Source of the DNA: Candidatus Methylopumilus turicensis
GTDB lineage: Bacteria > Pseudomonadota > Gammaproteobacteria > Burkholderiales > Methylophilaceae
Length of the DNA stretch: 64,000 nucleotides
Assembly (NCBI RefSeq): GCF_000953015.1
Contig: NZ_LN794158.1
Coordinates: 496,001-560,000 of the forward strand
Direction of reading: 5' to 3'
Part shown: piece after piece, positions 30,144-39,990 of the stretch
Position numbering within the stretch: the first letter of the stretch is position 1
Layout of the letters: each line of letters opens with the position of its first letter
The notes under the pieces: model-generated
Seen by the model: only the letters and a program-made list of their open reading frames with translations
Databases searched by the model: none
Told to the model about the DNA's origin: nothing
Position numbers and translations under genes: made by a program

Positions 30144-31169
30144 CTAGCTAAGCGCATAAGGTAATGGTTTAAATGCTAGCCTTTTACCTTTCCAAACTGG
30201 ATGTTCAGCGGTCGATTCTAAGTTTTCTAGGCGAATTTCAACCAAGACATCTACACCTCCGCTGGGGGTATTTGCAGCTCGAACAATCTGGCCTATTGTT
30301 TCATCATGACCATCCAATTGAATTAAATCGCCAGCGCATGGCATTTCTTCAGTGTTAATATGAGCAAGTTGTGTGCGGCGCTTCACTTTGCCAAGATAAT
30401 GGGTGCGCGCAACGATTTCCTGGCCTGTATAGCAGCCTTTCTTGAAGTTAATTCCATCTAGTGCATCTAAGTTAATCATTTGTGGCACAAAGGCTTCTTG
30501 AGTGGCTGGCACGATTTCGGGAATACCAGCTTGAATTTCTAAATAGTCCCAAACCGATTTCCCAACCTTATTACAGGTGTTAGAAAGTGTATTCCAAATA
30601 CGTTCAGCATTCGCGATATTGGTAAACACTTGGTAGCGAGGGTTGATCCCCGTTAGCCTTAATAAAGTCGCATCTTCTAAGGTGATCAGTTGGTGCGGTA
30701 AGGTGGGTACCTGACTGAAAAGGCTTAGCAATGTCCTTTCAGCATGTGGCCCCGCAATACCAAAGCATAAAATATCAGCAGATTTGTTTGTAATAACTAC
30801 TTTTGATCGCATTACATACATTCTGAGGCGCTTCATTATGGGCTCTAGAATGCTAAGTGGCATTTGAAGGTGTAAGTGGTCGGCGTGAGCAAAAGCTAAA
30901 AATAGACCTAATAAACGACCTTTCGGTGTGCAATAACCAGCATATTGACTATTGCTACAATTGAGCTTTTTGACATCATTCGTCACTTGCCCCTGTAGAA
31001 AAGTAATCGCATCATCACCGCTAATTTCCAGAAGGCCTAAATGCGATAAACTGGTCAGCACATTGCCATTTGCAGCAGCGAGCTCATGGCTCGTATCACC
31101 AAAGGATTGGAGTTCGCTATCGATAAAATTTGCGCCCTGCGCGCTTAAAAACTCGTGCCATTGTGTCAT
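30144..31169 (-). CDS. ygfZ: Folate-binding tRNA-modifying protein YgfZ
   Basis: YgfZ is a tetrahydrofolate-dependent protein needed for activity of some Fe-S enzymes, including the radical tRNA methylthiotransferase MiaB. The 341-residue protein has the aminomethyltransferase-like fold and the signature KKGCYTGQEIVARTHYLG with the conserved Cys. It lies head to head with the ygfX homologue (39-base gap), as in E. coli, although sdhE is elsewhere here. Confidence 0.92.
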   Translation of the reverse strand: MTQWHEFLSAQGANFIDSELQSFGDTSHELAAANGNVLTSLSHLGLLEISGDDAITFLQGQVTNDVKKLNCSNSQYAGYCTPKGRLLGLFLAFAHADHLHLQMPLSILEPIMKRLRMYVMRSKVVITNKSADILCFGIAGPHAERTLLSLFSQVPTLPHQLITLEDATLLRLTGINPRYQVFTNIANAERIWNTLSNTCNKVGKSVWDYLEIQAGIPEIVPATQEAFVPQMINLDALDGINFKKGCYTGQEIVARTHYLGKVKRRTQLAHINTEEMPCAGDLIQLDGHDETIGQIVRAANTPSGGVDVLVEIRLENLESTAEHPVWKGKRLAFKPLPYALS

Positions 31170-31208
31170 TTGCTTACTTTATATGAAAAACCATAAGGGA
31201 GATTATAA

Positions 31209-31670
31209 ATGAAGCCCACCCAATTAGCGTTAAAGCCATCACGCTTACTTTCATTCTTATTGGCACTAGTGAGCTTAGTCGCTTCAGTGCTCTTGATATG
31301 TTTGCCATTTGGTTTTTGGTGGAAGGTCGGACTCATCTCAATCATCCTGCTTCTAAGCGCTTACTCCATTGCGCTCAGTGCATTATTGTTGTTGCCTTGG
31401 TCTTGTCATTATTTAACGCTTAATAAAGATAGTGAAATTGAGTTAACTCAAAAAAATGGCAAAAAATTTCTTATCAAAGTATTGCCAACTAGTCTTGTAA
31501 CACCGCAATTAACGGTCATTAATCTGATTGCGAACGGTCATTATTTGTCCCGCCACATCCTCCTTCTCCCTGATAATGTCCAAGCAGATGAAGCGCGTTT
31601 GTGGCGGATATGGTTGCGTTGGGGATTGAAAAATCTAGACTATTCTTTTGCGACTAAGCCATTTAGATAA
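31209..31670 (+). CDS. YgfX-like inner-membrane protein
   Basis: A 153-residue protein with two hydrophobic helices (about residues 14-34 and 38-62) and a soluble C-terminal part. The ending ILLLPDNVQADEARLWRIWL matches the YgfX family. In E. coli YgfX (CptA) is reported as the partner of SdhE and to affect cell division proteins. Here sdhE lies in the sdh operon, so the pair is separated. The last 36 bases overlap the end of convergent mxaL. Confidence 0.75.
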   Translation: MKPTQLALKPSRLLSFLLALVSLVASVLLICLPFGFWWKVGLISIILLLSAYSIALSALLLLPWSCHYLTLNKDSEIELTQKNGKKFLIKVLPTSLVTPQLTVINLIANGHYLSRHILLLPDNVQADEARLWRIWLRWGLKNLDYSFATKPFR

Positions 31671-32609
31671 AGCATTGAAAGGTTTTTTTGGAAAATATGC
31701 CATCAAAAATAATAAGCCTGCAAGAGAGGCCAATATCCATTGAATCTCATAAGGTGCGATATCTCGACGAGCAGGCTTTTGGTTTTTCATGGCGGATAAA
31801 ATTCTTTGCAAATTATCGGCGCGCACATAATCGCCATTCACCTCTTTAGAGAGTGATTTGAGATAATCTTCTTGTAATTTTGAAATGTAGCGGTCACCTT
31901 CTCCACTCGCAACATTATTATCACGTACACCAATGTTAGCTTCTGAAATTTGTGCAATCCCTGGCTGCATCGCAAAACTGTCTGCGGACCAATAGCCGAT
32001 AAGTTGGTTTTTATCATCAAGTTTTGGAATAGAAGAGCCTTTTTCACTGCCAACGCCTACAAAAAGCCAGCCATTGCCACCTTGGAAATTGGTTAAATCT
32101 TTGGTGTTAAATGCGTGGAGTTTAGGGGCTTCCTCTCCATCAGTAAAGTAAACGACTTGCGCAGGTTCTGGAAAAGCACGAATGACGCGAGCAAGGGTCA
32201 GCATGCTTTCACGTACGCGACTATTTCCTGACCAAGCTGTTCGCCAATCTAGGTTATCAATCGTATCTTGAATCGCCGCATAATTGCTACAGACTTCAAT
32301 TGGATTGTAAAGTGCTGCAACGCTAGCGCCAGCAAACAAGCCAATACTGACGTGAGTACCACAAGGCATGTTGGCAACGATATGATGCAACATATACTGT
32401 GTATAAGCGATACGACTTGTGGGCTTCCCATTTAAGTTAGTGTCAATAACGTTCATGCTTTGCGATATATCAGCCACTAATATGTAACTATAGATATTTC
32501 TAGGCATTGGAAGCGTGGGCTTGAAAGCAGCCGCAATGAGCAGAACGCACGCGCTTGCAATCAGCGCCGCATCTCGACGATCACGAAGGTAGCTAATAAC
32601 TTTGCCCAT
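31635..32609 (-). CDS. mxaL: VWA-domain protein MxaL (methanol dehydrogenase maturation)
   Basis: The 324-residue protein has an N-terminal membrane helix, a von Willebrand A domain with the metal-binding DxSxS motif in ILVADISQSMNVID, and a C-terminal helix (WILASLAGLLFLMAYF). It belongs to the mxaRSACKL set required to mature pyrroloquinoline-quinone methanol dehydrogenase, with a proposed role in calcium insertion. It starts one base after the mxaK stop and is the last gene of the operon. Confidence 0.85.
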   Translation of the reverse strand: MGKVISYLRDRRDAALIASACVLLIAAAFKPTLPMPRNIYSYILVADISQSMNVIDTNLNGKPTSRIAYTQYMLHHIVANMPCGTHVSIGLFAGASVAALYNPIEVCSNYAAIQDTIDNLDWRTAWSGNSRVRESMLTLARVIRAFPEPAQVVYFTDGEEAPKLHAFNTKDLTNFQGGNGWLFVGVGSEKGSSIPKLDDKNQLIGYWSADSFAMQPGIAQISEANIGVRDNNVASGEGDRYISKLQEDYLKSLSKEVNGDYVRADNLQRILSAMKNQKPARRDIAPYEIQWILASLAGLLFLMAYFPKKPFNALSKWLSRKRIV

Positions 32610-32610
32610 G

Positions 32611-33165
32611 CTATGGAAGACCTACTGGAATGTTGCCCATAATAAGCCCAGGAGAGTCTGATTCTCCAACGCCAGGTGTCGGAGTGCCTGGCAGCAAAAG
32701 GATTAATCTGTCCAAATTATGACGTGCATCCCAATGAGTGTTATCAAGCCTAACTGCTTGCTGGTAAAGCGTTTTTGCTTGTCTGAGGAGGTATTCTGTT
32801 TCTTTGCCAACCGCCATGTTAGTGCCATTGATGGCTAAGCCCCTTAAAAAGAAGATGGTGCCAAGATTGTGTTGAATGGCTTCTTTCTGGGCAGTGTTGG
32901 CACGTTCTAACAGTTGGGTATAAAGCAAGGTTGATTCCTTGTAACGCTCATTTTTTGCAAGCCAATAGGCTGTCGCAAACTTTGCTTCAAAACTTTGCAT
33001 ATCCGTTTTGGGAGATTTCGCATTTAATATTGCATGATTAAATGCATTGATTTGCATGATGCGATTTAGCTGATATCCAGCACCTACTGTGCTAGCAAGA
33101 GCGATAATACTAAAAATCCAAATTAGTTTTTTAACGCTAAGGATTTTAAAAATATTGAGTGTCAT
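32611..33165 (-). CDS. mxaK: MxaK, methanol dehydrogenase maturation protein
   Basis: The 184-residue protein has an N-terminal membrane anchor (about residues 11-30) and a periplasmic TPR-like helical region ending DNTHWDARHNLDRLILLLPG, typical of MxaK. It lies between mxaC and mxaL with gaps of 4 and 1 bases. Its molecular role is not defined; mutants in relatives fail to mature calcium-dependent methanol dehydrogenase. Confidence 0.85.
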   Translation of the reverse strand: MTLNIFKILSVKKLIWIFSIIALASTVGAGYQLNRIMQINAFNHAILNAKSPKTDMQSFEAKFATAYWLAKNERYKESTLLYTQLLERANTAQKEAIQHNLGTIFFLRGLAINGTNMAVGKETEYLLRQAKTLYQQAVRLDNTHWDARHNLDRLILLLPGTPTPGVGESDSPGLIMGNIPVGLP

Positions 33166-33169
33166 TGGC

Positions 33170-34162
33170 TTAATCCCATGTTCTAACTTCTAAAAACTTT
33201 ACGCCCAGCAAAAGACCGATCATCAACGCAGCGAGTAAAAAGCAGGCTGAAGAAAAGTCATACCCCGGGATTTGTTCGTGATAACGAATTGGTTTTTTCT
33301 CTTTTCGATTAATGTCGGCAATTGCAGCTGCTAATGATTTCGGATCATCTGCTTCATAAGCATGAAAAGGGGAGTTGAGCGTTTTGAAGAACGCATTCAA
33401 TTCAATTTGCGGTGGCAATACAGCATCTTCGGGTGGGACGTAACTAGTGTCGAAAATACTTAAGCCACCGGGTTGGCGAAGAACAATCCAATATAAGCCA
33501 ATATGTAAGCGGTCAAGCCAATCCCTAATTTTTTGCTGTGTTTCAATATCAATGCGCCCGCCACCATCAGATATGAGAATCATTGCCCGAGATCCTGAAT
33601 CAGGGACTTTGTCGAAGAGGCCTGCGCCACTTGTGATTCCACTGCCGATATTGGTTTGAAATAGTGCGTTACCAGCAGTCGCTTGCACCGCAGCTAAGAT
33701 TGCTTCACGGTTCTCAGTGAGCGGCAAAACATACATGGCAGAGTTACTAAAAGTGATCATGCCGAACATATCATTTTGGCGGGACTTTAGAAAATCAGTT
33801 AATAGTCTGCTTGCTGCAACAGACTTTGTTTCTCCTACTTTACCGTTAACTTCTCCACCAGAGAACGGATCATCCATACTGGCACTTCTGTCTAGCACCA
33901 GGGTTATCTGAGCACCAACACCAATACGCTCTATACTCTGTTGTTGGCTATGCGGGCTCGCCAATCCTAGAATGATCATTAACAAGGCTAGCACTGCTAA
34001 CACTTTTAGCATTAAGCCTATCAAGTCGGAGAGTCTGTCTTTGGGGAGCATGGCCACCCAAGAATAGCGCTGCGTAAAGGTGCGATTCAGTACCAAAGGC
34101 AAAAATGCTAGTGGCATTAGCCAGAGTGCCCATGGCGAGTTAAAGAATAGAGGAATGTTCAT
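33170..34162 (-). CDS. mxaC: VWA-domain protein MxaC
   Basis: The 330-residue membrane protein has N-terminal helices, a von Willebrand A domain with MIDAS motif in LVLDRSASMDDPFSG and the Thr of MITFSN, and a C-terminal helix (ACFLLAALMIGLLLGV). This BatA-like layout matches MxaC. It lies 5 bases after mxaA. It is likely to work with MxaL and the MoxR-type ATPase in a chaperone assembly. Confidence 0.87.
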   Translation of the reverse strand: MNIPLFFNSPWALWLMPLAFLPLVLNRTFTQRYSWVAMLPKDRLSDLIGLMLKVLAVLALLMIILGLASPHSQQQSIERIGVGAQITLVLDRSASMDDPFSGGEVNGKVGETKSVAASRLLTDFLKSRQNDMFGMITFSNSAMYVLPLTENREAILAAVQATAGNALFQTNIGSGITSGAGLFDKVPDSGSRAMILISDGGGRIDIETQQKIRDWLDRLHIGLYWIVLRQPGGLSIFDTSYVPPEDAVLPPQIELNAFFKTLNSPFHAYEADDPKSLAAAIADINRKEKKPIRYHEQIPGYDFSSACFLLAALMIGLLLGVKFLEVRTWD

Positions 34163-34167
34163 ATGCC

Positions 34168-35193
34168 TCAGGCCTTCTTGAGCTTCGATGGCTTAAGACC
34201 ACGTTCACAATCTCGACATTGTTTGCAAAATTTTCTCAACCATACTAGCGAACAAGATTCTTCATGGCCTGGAGGGTTTTGTGTGTTGAAAAAAACCTGA
34301 TGTGACAGCGCAAAAAATTGACCCATCTCTGATTCAATTGTTTTAAATGATGGATTGCACTGAATAAATGTGGCCAAGTTGTCACTAAATACACTGTATT
34401 TAGCTGTGGTATTTAGCGCTTGATGTAAAGCAGATATCGCGACTTTAAGGTCTTTTGCTTCTTTTGGGGAGAGCTTAGCTAGTTGACGTGAAGCCCTTGC
34501 AAAAGGTTTACCCATCAGAGGTAACCAAGCATGAGAACCTATAATATAGAGCAATCCAAGCAAGCTCAAACTAAGTACCGCTAGGTAAGCTACTAGCTTT
34601 TGTTTTTCAGGATAGGGCTGAAGCAAAATAGGCTGTCTTAAAGGGCTCATATCATCTTCGATTTTGACGGCACCAAAAACGGCCATAGGGGAGCTTCTAA
34701 AGTAAAACTCAGGAATTCGATATTGCACCAGACCATCTTTAGCCTCTGAGGTTGATGGACCTTGAAATTTTACAATTTCAGCAGGCAGTAGCGCTGGCTT
34801 TACAGTAGGCGCTGTTGCAAAAACTTGGTAAGAAAGTTGCATCACGTAAGTAGTGGAAGTATTACTTTCTTTTTTGGTATGACTAATTTTACGAAGTTCG
34901 ATACCAGAGACCTGCCCTTGATAGCGATGCTCGTATCCGACAATCGGCAGCGTTGTTTCAATGAGTTTGTAAGGCTTTTTAACTTCCAACGTGATGTTGC
35001 GGTCAAGTATGTCACCCATCAAATAGCCAACATTGCGATTAGGGTCAATCTTGGTTAGCTTTACTACACCCTCAGGAATTTCTGGTGATGGCGCATCGTT
35101 AGCAAGCGCCAAGAAACTAATGTTAAAAAATAATACAAAGCTTGCTAAGCTAATATTGAACGGTTTTATCAAGGGATTCATTAGGCATTTCAT
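34168..35193 (-). CDS. mxaA: MxaA, methanol dehydrogenase maturation protein
   Basis: The 341-residue protein has an N-terminal signal or anchor (SLASFVLFFNISFLALA), a periplasmic domain and one internal membrane helix (VAYLAVLSLSLLGLLYIIGS), then a cytoplasmic Cys-containing tail (FCKQCRDCERG). Order and topology match MxaA, which is needed for calcium incorporation in methanol dehydrogenase. It begins 2 bases after mxaS. Confidence 0.83.
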   Translation of the reverse strand: MKCLMNPLIKPFNISLASFVLFFNISFLALANDAPSPEIPEGVVKLTKIDPNRNVGYLMGDILDRNITLEVKKPYKLIETTLPIVGYEHRYQGQVSGIELRKISHTKKESNTSTTYVMQLSYQVFATAPTVKPALLPAEIVKFQGPSTSEAKDGLVQYRIPEFYFRSSPMAVFGAVKIEDDMSPLRQPILLQPYPEKQKLVAYLAVLSLSLLGLLYIIGSHAWLPLMGKPFARASRQLAKLSPKEAKDLKVAISALHQALNTTAKYSVFSDNLATFIQCNPSFKTIESEMGQFFALSHQVFFNTQNPPGHEESCSLVWLRKFCKQCRDCERGLKPSKLKKA

Positions 35194-35195
35194 TA

Positions 35196-36056
35196 TTAGG
35201 CCGCCACAAATTGGTGAAAGTATTCGGTTAAAGCATCAGCATCGAAATCACCATCCACGAAAAATGGCGCCATATCGAACTTCATAAATAAGGTTTCAAT
35301 TTCAATGCGTCTTGTTTCAAATCTTGCGATGATATTTGCACGCATATCTTTACGCAAAAATATTGTGCGTTTCTCACCTGTTTCGCAGTCGGTTACGCTG
35401 GTGATACCAAATTCAGGCAGTTGCTTGTACTCAGCAGAGTCCCAAAGCACCACTGGTACAACATGGTGTTGCATTAATAGTGATAGCGATTCTTCTAGTT
35501 CACTAAGCGGCATGTGAAAATCTGAAATCAAGAAGACTAAAGCGCGTTCCCGTGGTAAAAACCGGTTAACATCCCTCAGTCCCGCGCTGCCTACTTGGTC
35601 TGGTTCAAAATCTTTTAACAAGGCGGTTAATTCCAAGGCTTGATGGACCCTGAAAGATTGGGTACAAAGCCAGTCTTCTCGGACGATATCATCAAATCCA
35701 ATGAAGCCAAATGGGTCGCTGTTGTTGGTGGCTGACATTGCAATTGAGTTTGCTATTTGACTGCTGAGCGCAATTTTACTTTGCGTATTGCCAAAACTCA
35801 TTGAGCCAGACAAGTCTGCAATAGCAAAAACAGGGGTTGCGCTTTTTTGATTAAAAATGCGCACATATACCTGTTCAAGTGGATCACGCATCGTTTGGCG
35901 AATATCAATGCGACGAGGGTCAGGATATGACAGTAATGTTGTGTGACCACGAAACTCCATCCCCATGCCACGTTGGGTGCTTGAGTGACTACCAGAGTGC
36001 CGTCCACGTGAACGCCAATTGATATGATAACTAAACTCTTTTATCTCGGTGTGCAT
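35196..36056 (-). CDS. mxaS: MxaS, DUF58-family protein
   Basis: A 286-residue DUF58 protein with a VWA-like fold: FAIADLSGSMSFGNTQSKIA has the metal-binding pattern, and the strongly conserved N-terminal GRHSGSHSSTQRGMGMEFRG is visible. DUF58 proteins partner MoxR ATPases. It follows mxaR by 20 bases. Confidence 0.87.
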   Translation of the reverse strand: MHTEIKEFSYHINWRSRGRHSGSHSSTQRGMGMEFRGHTTLLSYPDPRRIDIRQTMRDPLEQVYVRIFNQKSATPVFAIADLSGSMSFGNTQSKIALSSQIANSIAMSATNNSDPFGFIGFDDIVREDWLCTQSFRVHQALELTALLKDFEPDQVGSAGLRDVNRFLPRERALVFLISDFHMPLSELEESLSLLMQHHVVPVVLWDSAEYKQLPEFGITSVTDCETGEKRTIFLRKDMRANIIARFETRRIEIETLFMKFDMAPFFVDGDFDADALTEYFHQFVAA

Positions 36057-36076
36057 GGGTCTTGTACTTGATAAAA

Positions 36077-37093
36077 CTAGGGGGCAGCCACTGCATTTAC
36101 AATGCCTGTAAGTAATTCGCGTGCAATTTCTGTGCGGCGCATTTCATAAACAGGGCTGAATACCAAGCGATGTGCCACTGTTGAGTGGAACACGGCATGA
36201 ATATCTTCAGGAATTACTGAGTCGCGATTGTTCAACCATGCATTGACACGTGCGGCACGCATCATCATGCTCATGCCTCGCGGACTTGCGCCAGCTAATA
36301 CAAGGCGATTCATATCCACACCACTCACTTTAACCCCATAGGTACCTGGTGCTTTAGTTGCGCGCCATAAATTAAGTGCGTATTGACGGAGTGTAGGGCT
36401 CGCTTCAATACGATCCTGAAGAAGTGCGGAGAAAGCATTCAGTTGATCGAATTGAAGAACGTCTGCTTGAATCGTATCAACTAAGGCATCTACGTTGTGG
36501 AATTTAGTATCAAATACTAGAGACTCCATAATCGCGTTGTCTTCAGGCACTAGAATTGGAATTTCCATCATAAAGCGATCTCGAGCAGCAGATGGAATTT
36601 CGAAAGTCTCTTCTTTTTCAACTTGATTACGGTCAGCAAATACCAGCATGTGTGGGAAATGATATTCCTTGTTGAATGCAGATAAAGTGCGTTCTGCCAT
36701 CACACGTAGTAACAATGAGTGAACTTGTGGACGAGCACGGTTAATTTCATTAAAAAAGAACACTGAAAGATTCTCACCAGACATTAACAACGGGCCTGGG
36801 CTCACATGCGGTTTGCCGTCTTCACCAAGATAGGTGTGATAAACCAAATCATTCGGCATCAAATCAATGGTGCCCTCGATACGCTGATAGCCACCGCCAA
36901 TACATCTTGTAAAAGCACGTAACAAGGTCGTTTTACCAACGCCCACGTCACCCTCAAGTAAAACGTGACCTCGAGAAAAAATCGCTGTGGTAATTAAGCG
37001 AATAGGCGTCTGCTGGCCTACTACGACTTTGTTAATTTCTGACTCTAGTTTTTGTGCGTGTTGGCGCCAGTCGGTAAGTTGTTTGTCGCTCAT
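36077..37093 (-). CDS. mxaR: MoxR-family AAA+ ATPase MxaR
   Basis: The 338-residue AAA+ ATPase has Walker A GDVGVGKTTLL, Walker B FFFNEINRARPQVHSLLL and the sensor region ASPRGMSMMMRAARVNAW. MoxR ATPases act as chaperones for metalloenzyme assembly. It is the first gene of mxaRSACKL, with a 188-base divergent promoter region shared with fabA. Confidence 0.9.
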   Translation of the reverse strand: MSDKQLTDWRQHAQKLESEINKVVVGQQTPIRLITTAIFSRGHVLLEGDVGVGKTTLLRAFTRCIGGGYQRIEGTIDLMPNDLVYHTYLGEDGKPHVSPGPLLMSGENLSVFFFNEINRARPQVHSLLLRVMAERTLSAFNKEYHFPHMLVFADRNQVEKEETFEIPSAARDRFMMEIPILVPEDNAIMESLVFDTKFHNVDALVDTIQADVLQFDQLNAFSALLQDRIEASPTLRQYALNLWRATKAPGTYGVKVSGVDMNRLVLAGASPRGMSMMMRAARVNAWLNNRDSVIPEDIHAVFHSTVAHRLVFSPVYEMRRTEIARELLTGIVNAVAAP

Positions 37094-37281
37094 GGACGTG
37101 TCCCGTAAGAAAATGGTTGGAGTTTTGGATGACCAATTTGTAACTGATAGTAACTGAGATTTAACATGCTGTAAAACGGAGTTGTGCGCTCTTAATTTCG
37201 CGCTTAAATAACAATAGGGCTTTCACTTAAACGGTTTTCCAGCGAAAATAGCATTAATTCTGAAAATACTAGGTTAATCCA

Positions 37282-37797
37282 ATGCAAAAAAAGAATAGCT
37301 TTACCTTCGAAGAACTCCTGTCCTGCGGGCGAGGCGAGATGTTTGGTGCCGGCAATGCACAATTGCCATTGCCACCAATGTTGATGTTTGACCGTATTGT
37401 TTCTATCACGGAAGAGGGTGGCAAATATGGTCAGGGTCAAATCATTGCTGAGTTGGATATAAAGCCAGATCTATGGTTTTTTGCATGTCATTTTGAAGGT
37501 GATCCTGTGATGCCTGGATGTTTGGGTTTGGATGCAATGTGGCAGTTGGTTGGCTTTTACTTAGGTTGGAAAGGTGGCCCTGGTCGCGGACGAGCGCTGG
37601 GCGCAGGTGAAGTTAAATTTAGCGGTCAGGTCTTACCTACAGGAAAAAAGATTACTTACTATATTGATTTGAAGCGTGTGATCATGCGCAAATTAGTGAT
37701 GGGTATTGCCGATGCACGCATGGAGTTAGATGGTCGTGAAATTTATGTGGCAAATGATTTGCGTGTTGGCTTATTTACCAGTACAGATAATTTCTAA
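37282..37797 (+). CDS. fabA: 3-hydroxydecanoyl-ACP dehydratase/isomerase
   Basis: FabA dehydrates 3-hydroxydecanoyl-ACP and isomerises the trans-2 to the cis-3 product, starting unsaturated fatty acid synthesis. The 171 residues match the usual length. The active-site His and Asp are in [19 protein letters not shown]. It is followed by fabB 36 bases later, the classical pair. Confidence 0.96.
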   Translation: MQKKNSFTFEELLSCGRGEMFGAGNAQLPLPPMLMFDRIVSITEEGGKYGQGQIIAELDIKPDLWFFACHFEGDPVMPGCLGLDAMWQLVGFYLGWKGGPGRGRALGAGEVKFSGQVLPTGKKITYYIDLKRVIMRKLVMGIADARMELDGREIYVANDLRVGLFTSTDNF

Positions 37798-37833
37798 AAT
37801 TACAAAAATAAACGAGTTCGGGAGAACGGTATT

Positions 37834-39051
37834 ATGCGTCGTGTCGTCGTAACTGGCATGGGGATTGTTTCAAGCTTAGGCAATAACAAAGCTGAGGTGA
37901 AAGATAGTCTTTATGAGGGCCGCTCAGGCATCACATTTCAACAGGAATATGCAGACCGTGGTTTACGTTCTCATGTGGCCGGTTCTATCAAGAATCTTGA
38001 TGTTGAAGCTTTAATTGACCGTAAGCTTTTGCGATTTATGGCCAAGGGCCATGCTTACACTTGGCTTGCCATGCAAGAGGCGATTGCGGATGCAGCCTTG
38101 CCTGAAGAAATGGTCTCTCATGTCCGAACAGGCTTGATTGTTGGCGCTGGTGGCACATCGACAGAAAGCATGTTGGAAGCAACAGATACCCTTGCTGAGA
38201 AAGGCATCCGCCGTGTTGGGCCTTACATGGTAACAAAAACCATGTCTAGCGGGATTGCTGCATGCTTGGCAACTGGCGCGAAAATTAAAGGTGTCAACTA
38301 TGGCATCAGCTCGGCTTGCTCAACCAGCGCACACTGTATCGGTGCCGGAGTAGAACAAATTCAATTAGGCAAACAAGACATTGTATTTGCTGGTGGCGGT
38401 GAAGAAGAGCACTGGACGATGTCATTCTTGTTTGATGCAATGGGTGCGCTTTCAAGTAAATACAATGAAACGCCAGAAAAAGCCTCGCGCACTTATGATG
38501 CGGACCGTGATGGATTTGTTATCTCAGGCGGTGGCGGAATTTTAGTATTAGAAGCATATGAACACGCGAAAGCCCGTGGCGCAAAAATCTACGCTGAAGT
38601 GGTTGGCTATGGGGCAACTTCAGATGGTTATGATATGGTCGCGCCAAGTGGTGAAGGTGCTGAGCGTTGCATGAAGCTAGCGATTGAAGGTGTTGATAAG
38701 GTAGATTACATCAACACCCACGGCACAAGTACGCCAGTGGGCGATACTAAAGAATTGGAAGCGATTCGGGCTGTATTTGGGGATAGTGATACCGCCATTG
38801 CTTCAACTAAATCACTTTCAGGTCACGCGCTTGGTGCGGCGGGTGTGAATGAAGCAATTTACACGCTCATCATGATGGAACATAACTTCATTGCCGCATC
38901 TGCGAATATCGAAACGTTAGATCCTGGGGCTGAAGGCTTGAATATTGTCCGCAAGCGTATTGATCATGTGAAAATCGAAACGGCGCTTTCTAACAGCTTT
39001 GGTTTCGGTGGTACAAACGCTTCATTGACGCTATCAACTAAAAACTTGTAA
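37834..39051 (+). CDS. fabB: Beta-ketoacyl-ACP synthase I
   Basis: FabB elongates unsaturated and saturated acyl-ACP. The 405-residue protein has the Cys-His-His triad in [25 protein letters not shown] and [15 protein letters not shown]. Pairing with fabA identifies it as FabB rather than FabF. A strong terminator follows. Confidence 0.95.
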   Translation: MRRVVVTGMGIVSSLGNNKAEVKDSLYEGRSGITFQQEYADRGLRSHVAGSIKNLDVEALIDRKLLRFMAKGHAYTWLAMQEAIADAALPEEMVSHVRTGLIVGAGGTSTESMLEATDTLAEKGIRRVGPYMVTKTMSSGIAACLATGAKIKGVNYGISSACSTSAHCIGAGVEQIQLGKQDIVFAGGGEEEHWTMSFLFDAMGALSSKYNETPEKASRTYDADRDGFVISGGGGILVLEAYEHAKARGAKIYAEVVGYGATSDGYDMVAPSGEGAERCMKLAIEGVDKVDYINTHGTSTPVGDTKELEAIRAVFGDSDTAIASTKSLSGHALGAAGVNEAIYTLIMMEHNFIAASANIETLDPGAEGLNIVRKRIDHVKIETALSNSFGFGGTNASLTLSTKNL

Positions 39052-39066
39052 GCGTTTTTAGCGAGT

Positions 39067-39095
39067 AAAAAAGCCGCTCTTTAGGCGGCTTTTTT
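39067..39095 (+). terminator. Intrinsic terminator after fabB, usable in both directions
   Basis: AAAAAAGCCGC and its complement form an 11-bp stem with a seven-base loop. A-rich and T-rich flanks would serve fabB on the plus strand and rlmF on the minus strand. Confidence 0.9.
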
Positions 39096-39111
39096 ATTGA
39101 TAAGATGTTCA

Positions 39112-39990
39112 TCACATGTATGACCAAGCGACAAAACGGCTTTGTTTTTGGCCTTGTGACATCTCAACAACATTTGTTTTTTTCACACTTGATGCTTTGA
39201 GTAAGTGTTGGATTTTAGGTAAGTTGCTGGATTTTGAAACTAAGGTTGTAAACCAGCGGCACTGATGTTGATAACGTTGGCTTTCCTCAATCATTTGATT
39301 GATAAAGCTGATTTCCCCGCCTTCACAATAAAGCTCTTCTGCTTGCCCGCCAAAGTTAAGCGTGGGATTTTCCGTCTTTGAGGGTCGGTTTCCTGACGTT
39401 TTGGCGAGCCCGTTCATTTTTCTTTTTGTGCCAGCTTGTGCGTCTTTGAGGGACGCATGAAAGGGGGGATTGCACATGCTAAATTCAAAAAAGTCTTGTT
39501 CACGGATAATGCCATTAAATATTTGCTTGGGATTTTTTTGTAAACGCAACTCGATTGCGCTGGACAAGTTATTTTTATCCAGCACGCGCTGAGCATTTTG
39601 AATAGCGATAAGATTGATGTCTACACCTACAAAATCCCACTCATATTCACGATGGCCAATCAATGGGTAAATGACATTCGCGCCCACACCCACATCTAGC
39701 CCTTTCACCACGCTTGTTTGATTGTGTCCAATTAGGTCTGCTAAAAAGTGGATGTAGTCTGCTCGGCCAGGAATCGGTGGACAAAGGAATTGGTCTGGAA
39801 TATCCCAATCTGTAATATTGTAGTCAAGCATTAGCAGTGCTTTATTCAGGGCTTTGACTGCGATTGGATTGGCAAAGTCGATAGATAAGTCATTAAAAGC
39901 GTTTAGCTTAACAAAGGATTTAAGCGATGGATTTGCAAGGGATAGCGATTGAAGGTCGTATCGACCTTGATGTTTGTTTCTTGGGTGCAT
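39112..39990 (-). CDS. rlmF: 23S rRNA (adenine-1618-N6)-methyltransferase
   Basis: RlmF methylates A1618 of 23S rRNA using S-adenosylmethionine. The 292-residue protein has the cofactor motif GLDVGVGANVIYPL and the N6-adenine methylase motif MCNPPFHAS. The family-specific N-terminus (MHPRNKHQGRYD) and a conserved middle region LNFGGQAEELYCEGGE are present. The usual length is about 300 residues. The upstream Mth938-like gene ends directly at its start. Confidence 0.93.
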   Translation of the reverse strand: MHPRNKHQGRYDLQSLSLANPSLKSFVKLNAFNDLSIDFANPIAVKALNKALLMLDYNITDWDIPDQFLCPPIPGRADYIHFLADLIGHNQTSVVKGLDVGVGANVIYPLIGHREYEWDFVGVDINLIAIQNAQRVLDKNNLSSAIELRLQKNPKQIFNGIIREQDFFEFSMCNPPFHASLKDAQAGTKRKMNGLAKTSGNRPSKTENPTLNFGGQAEELYCEGGEISFINQMIEESQRYQHQCRWFTTLVSKSSNLPKIQHLLKASSVKKTNVVEMSQGQKQSRFVAWSYM

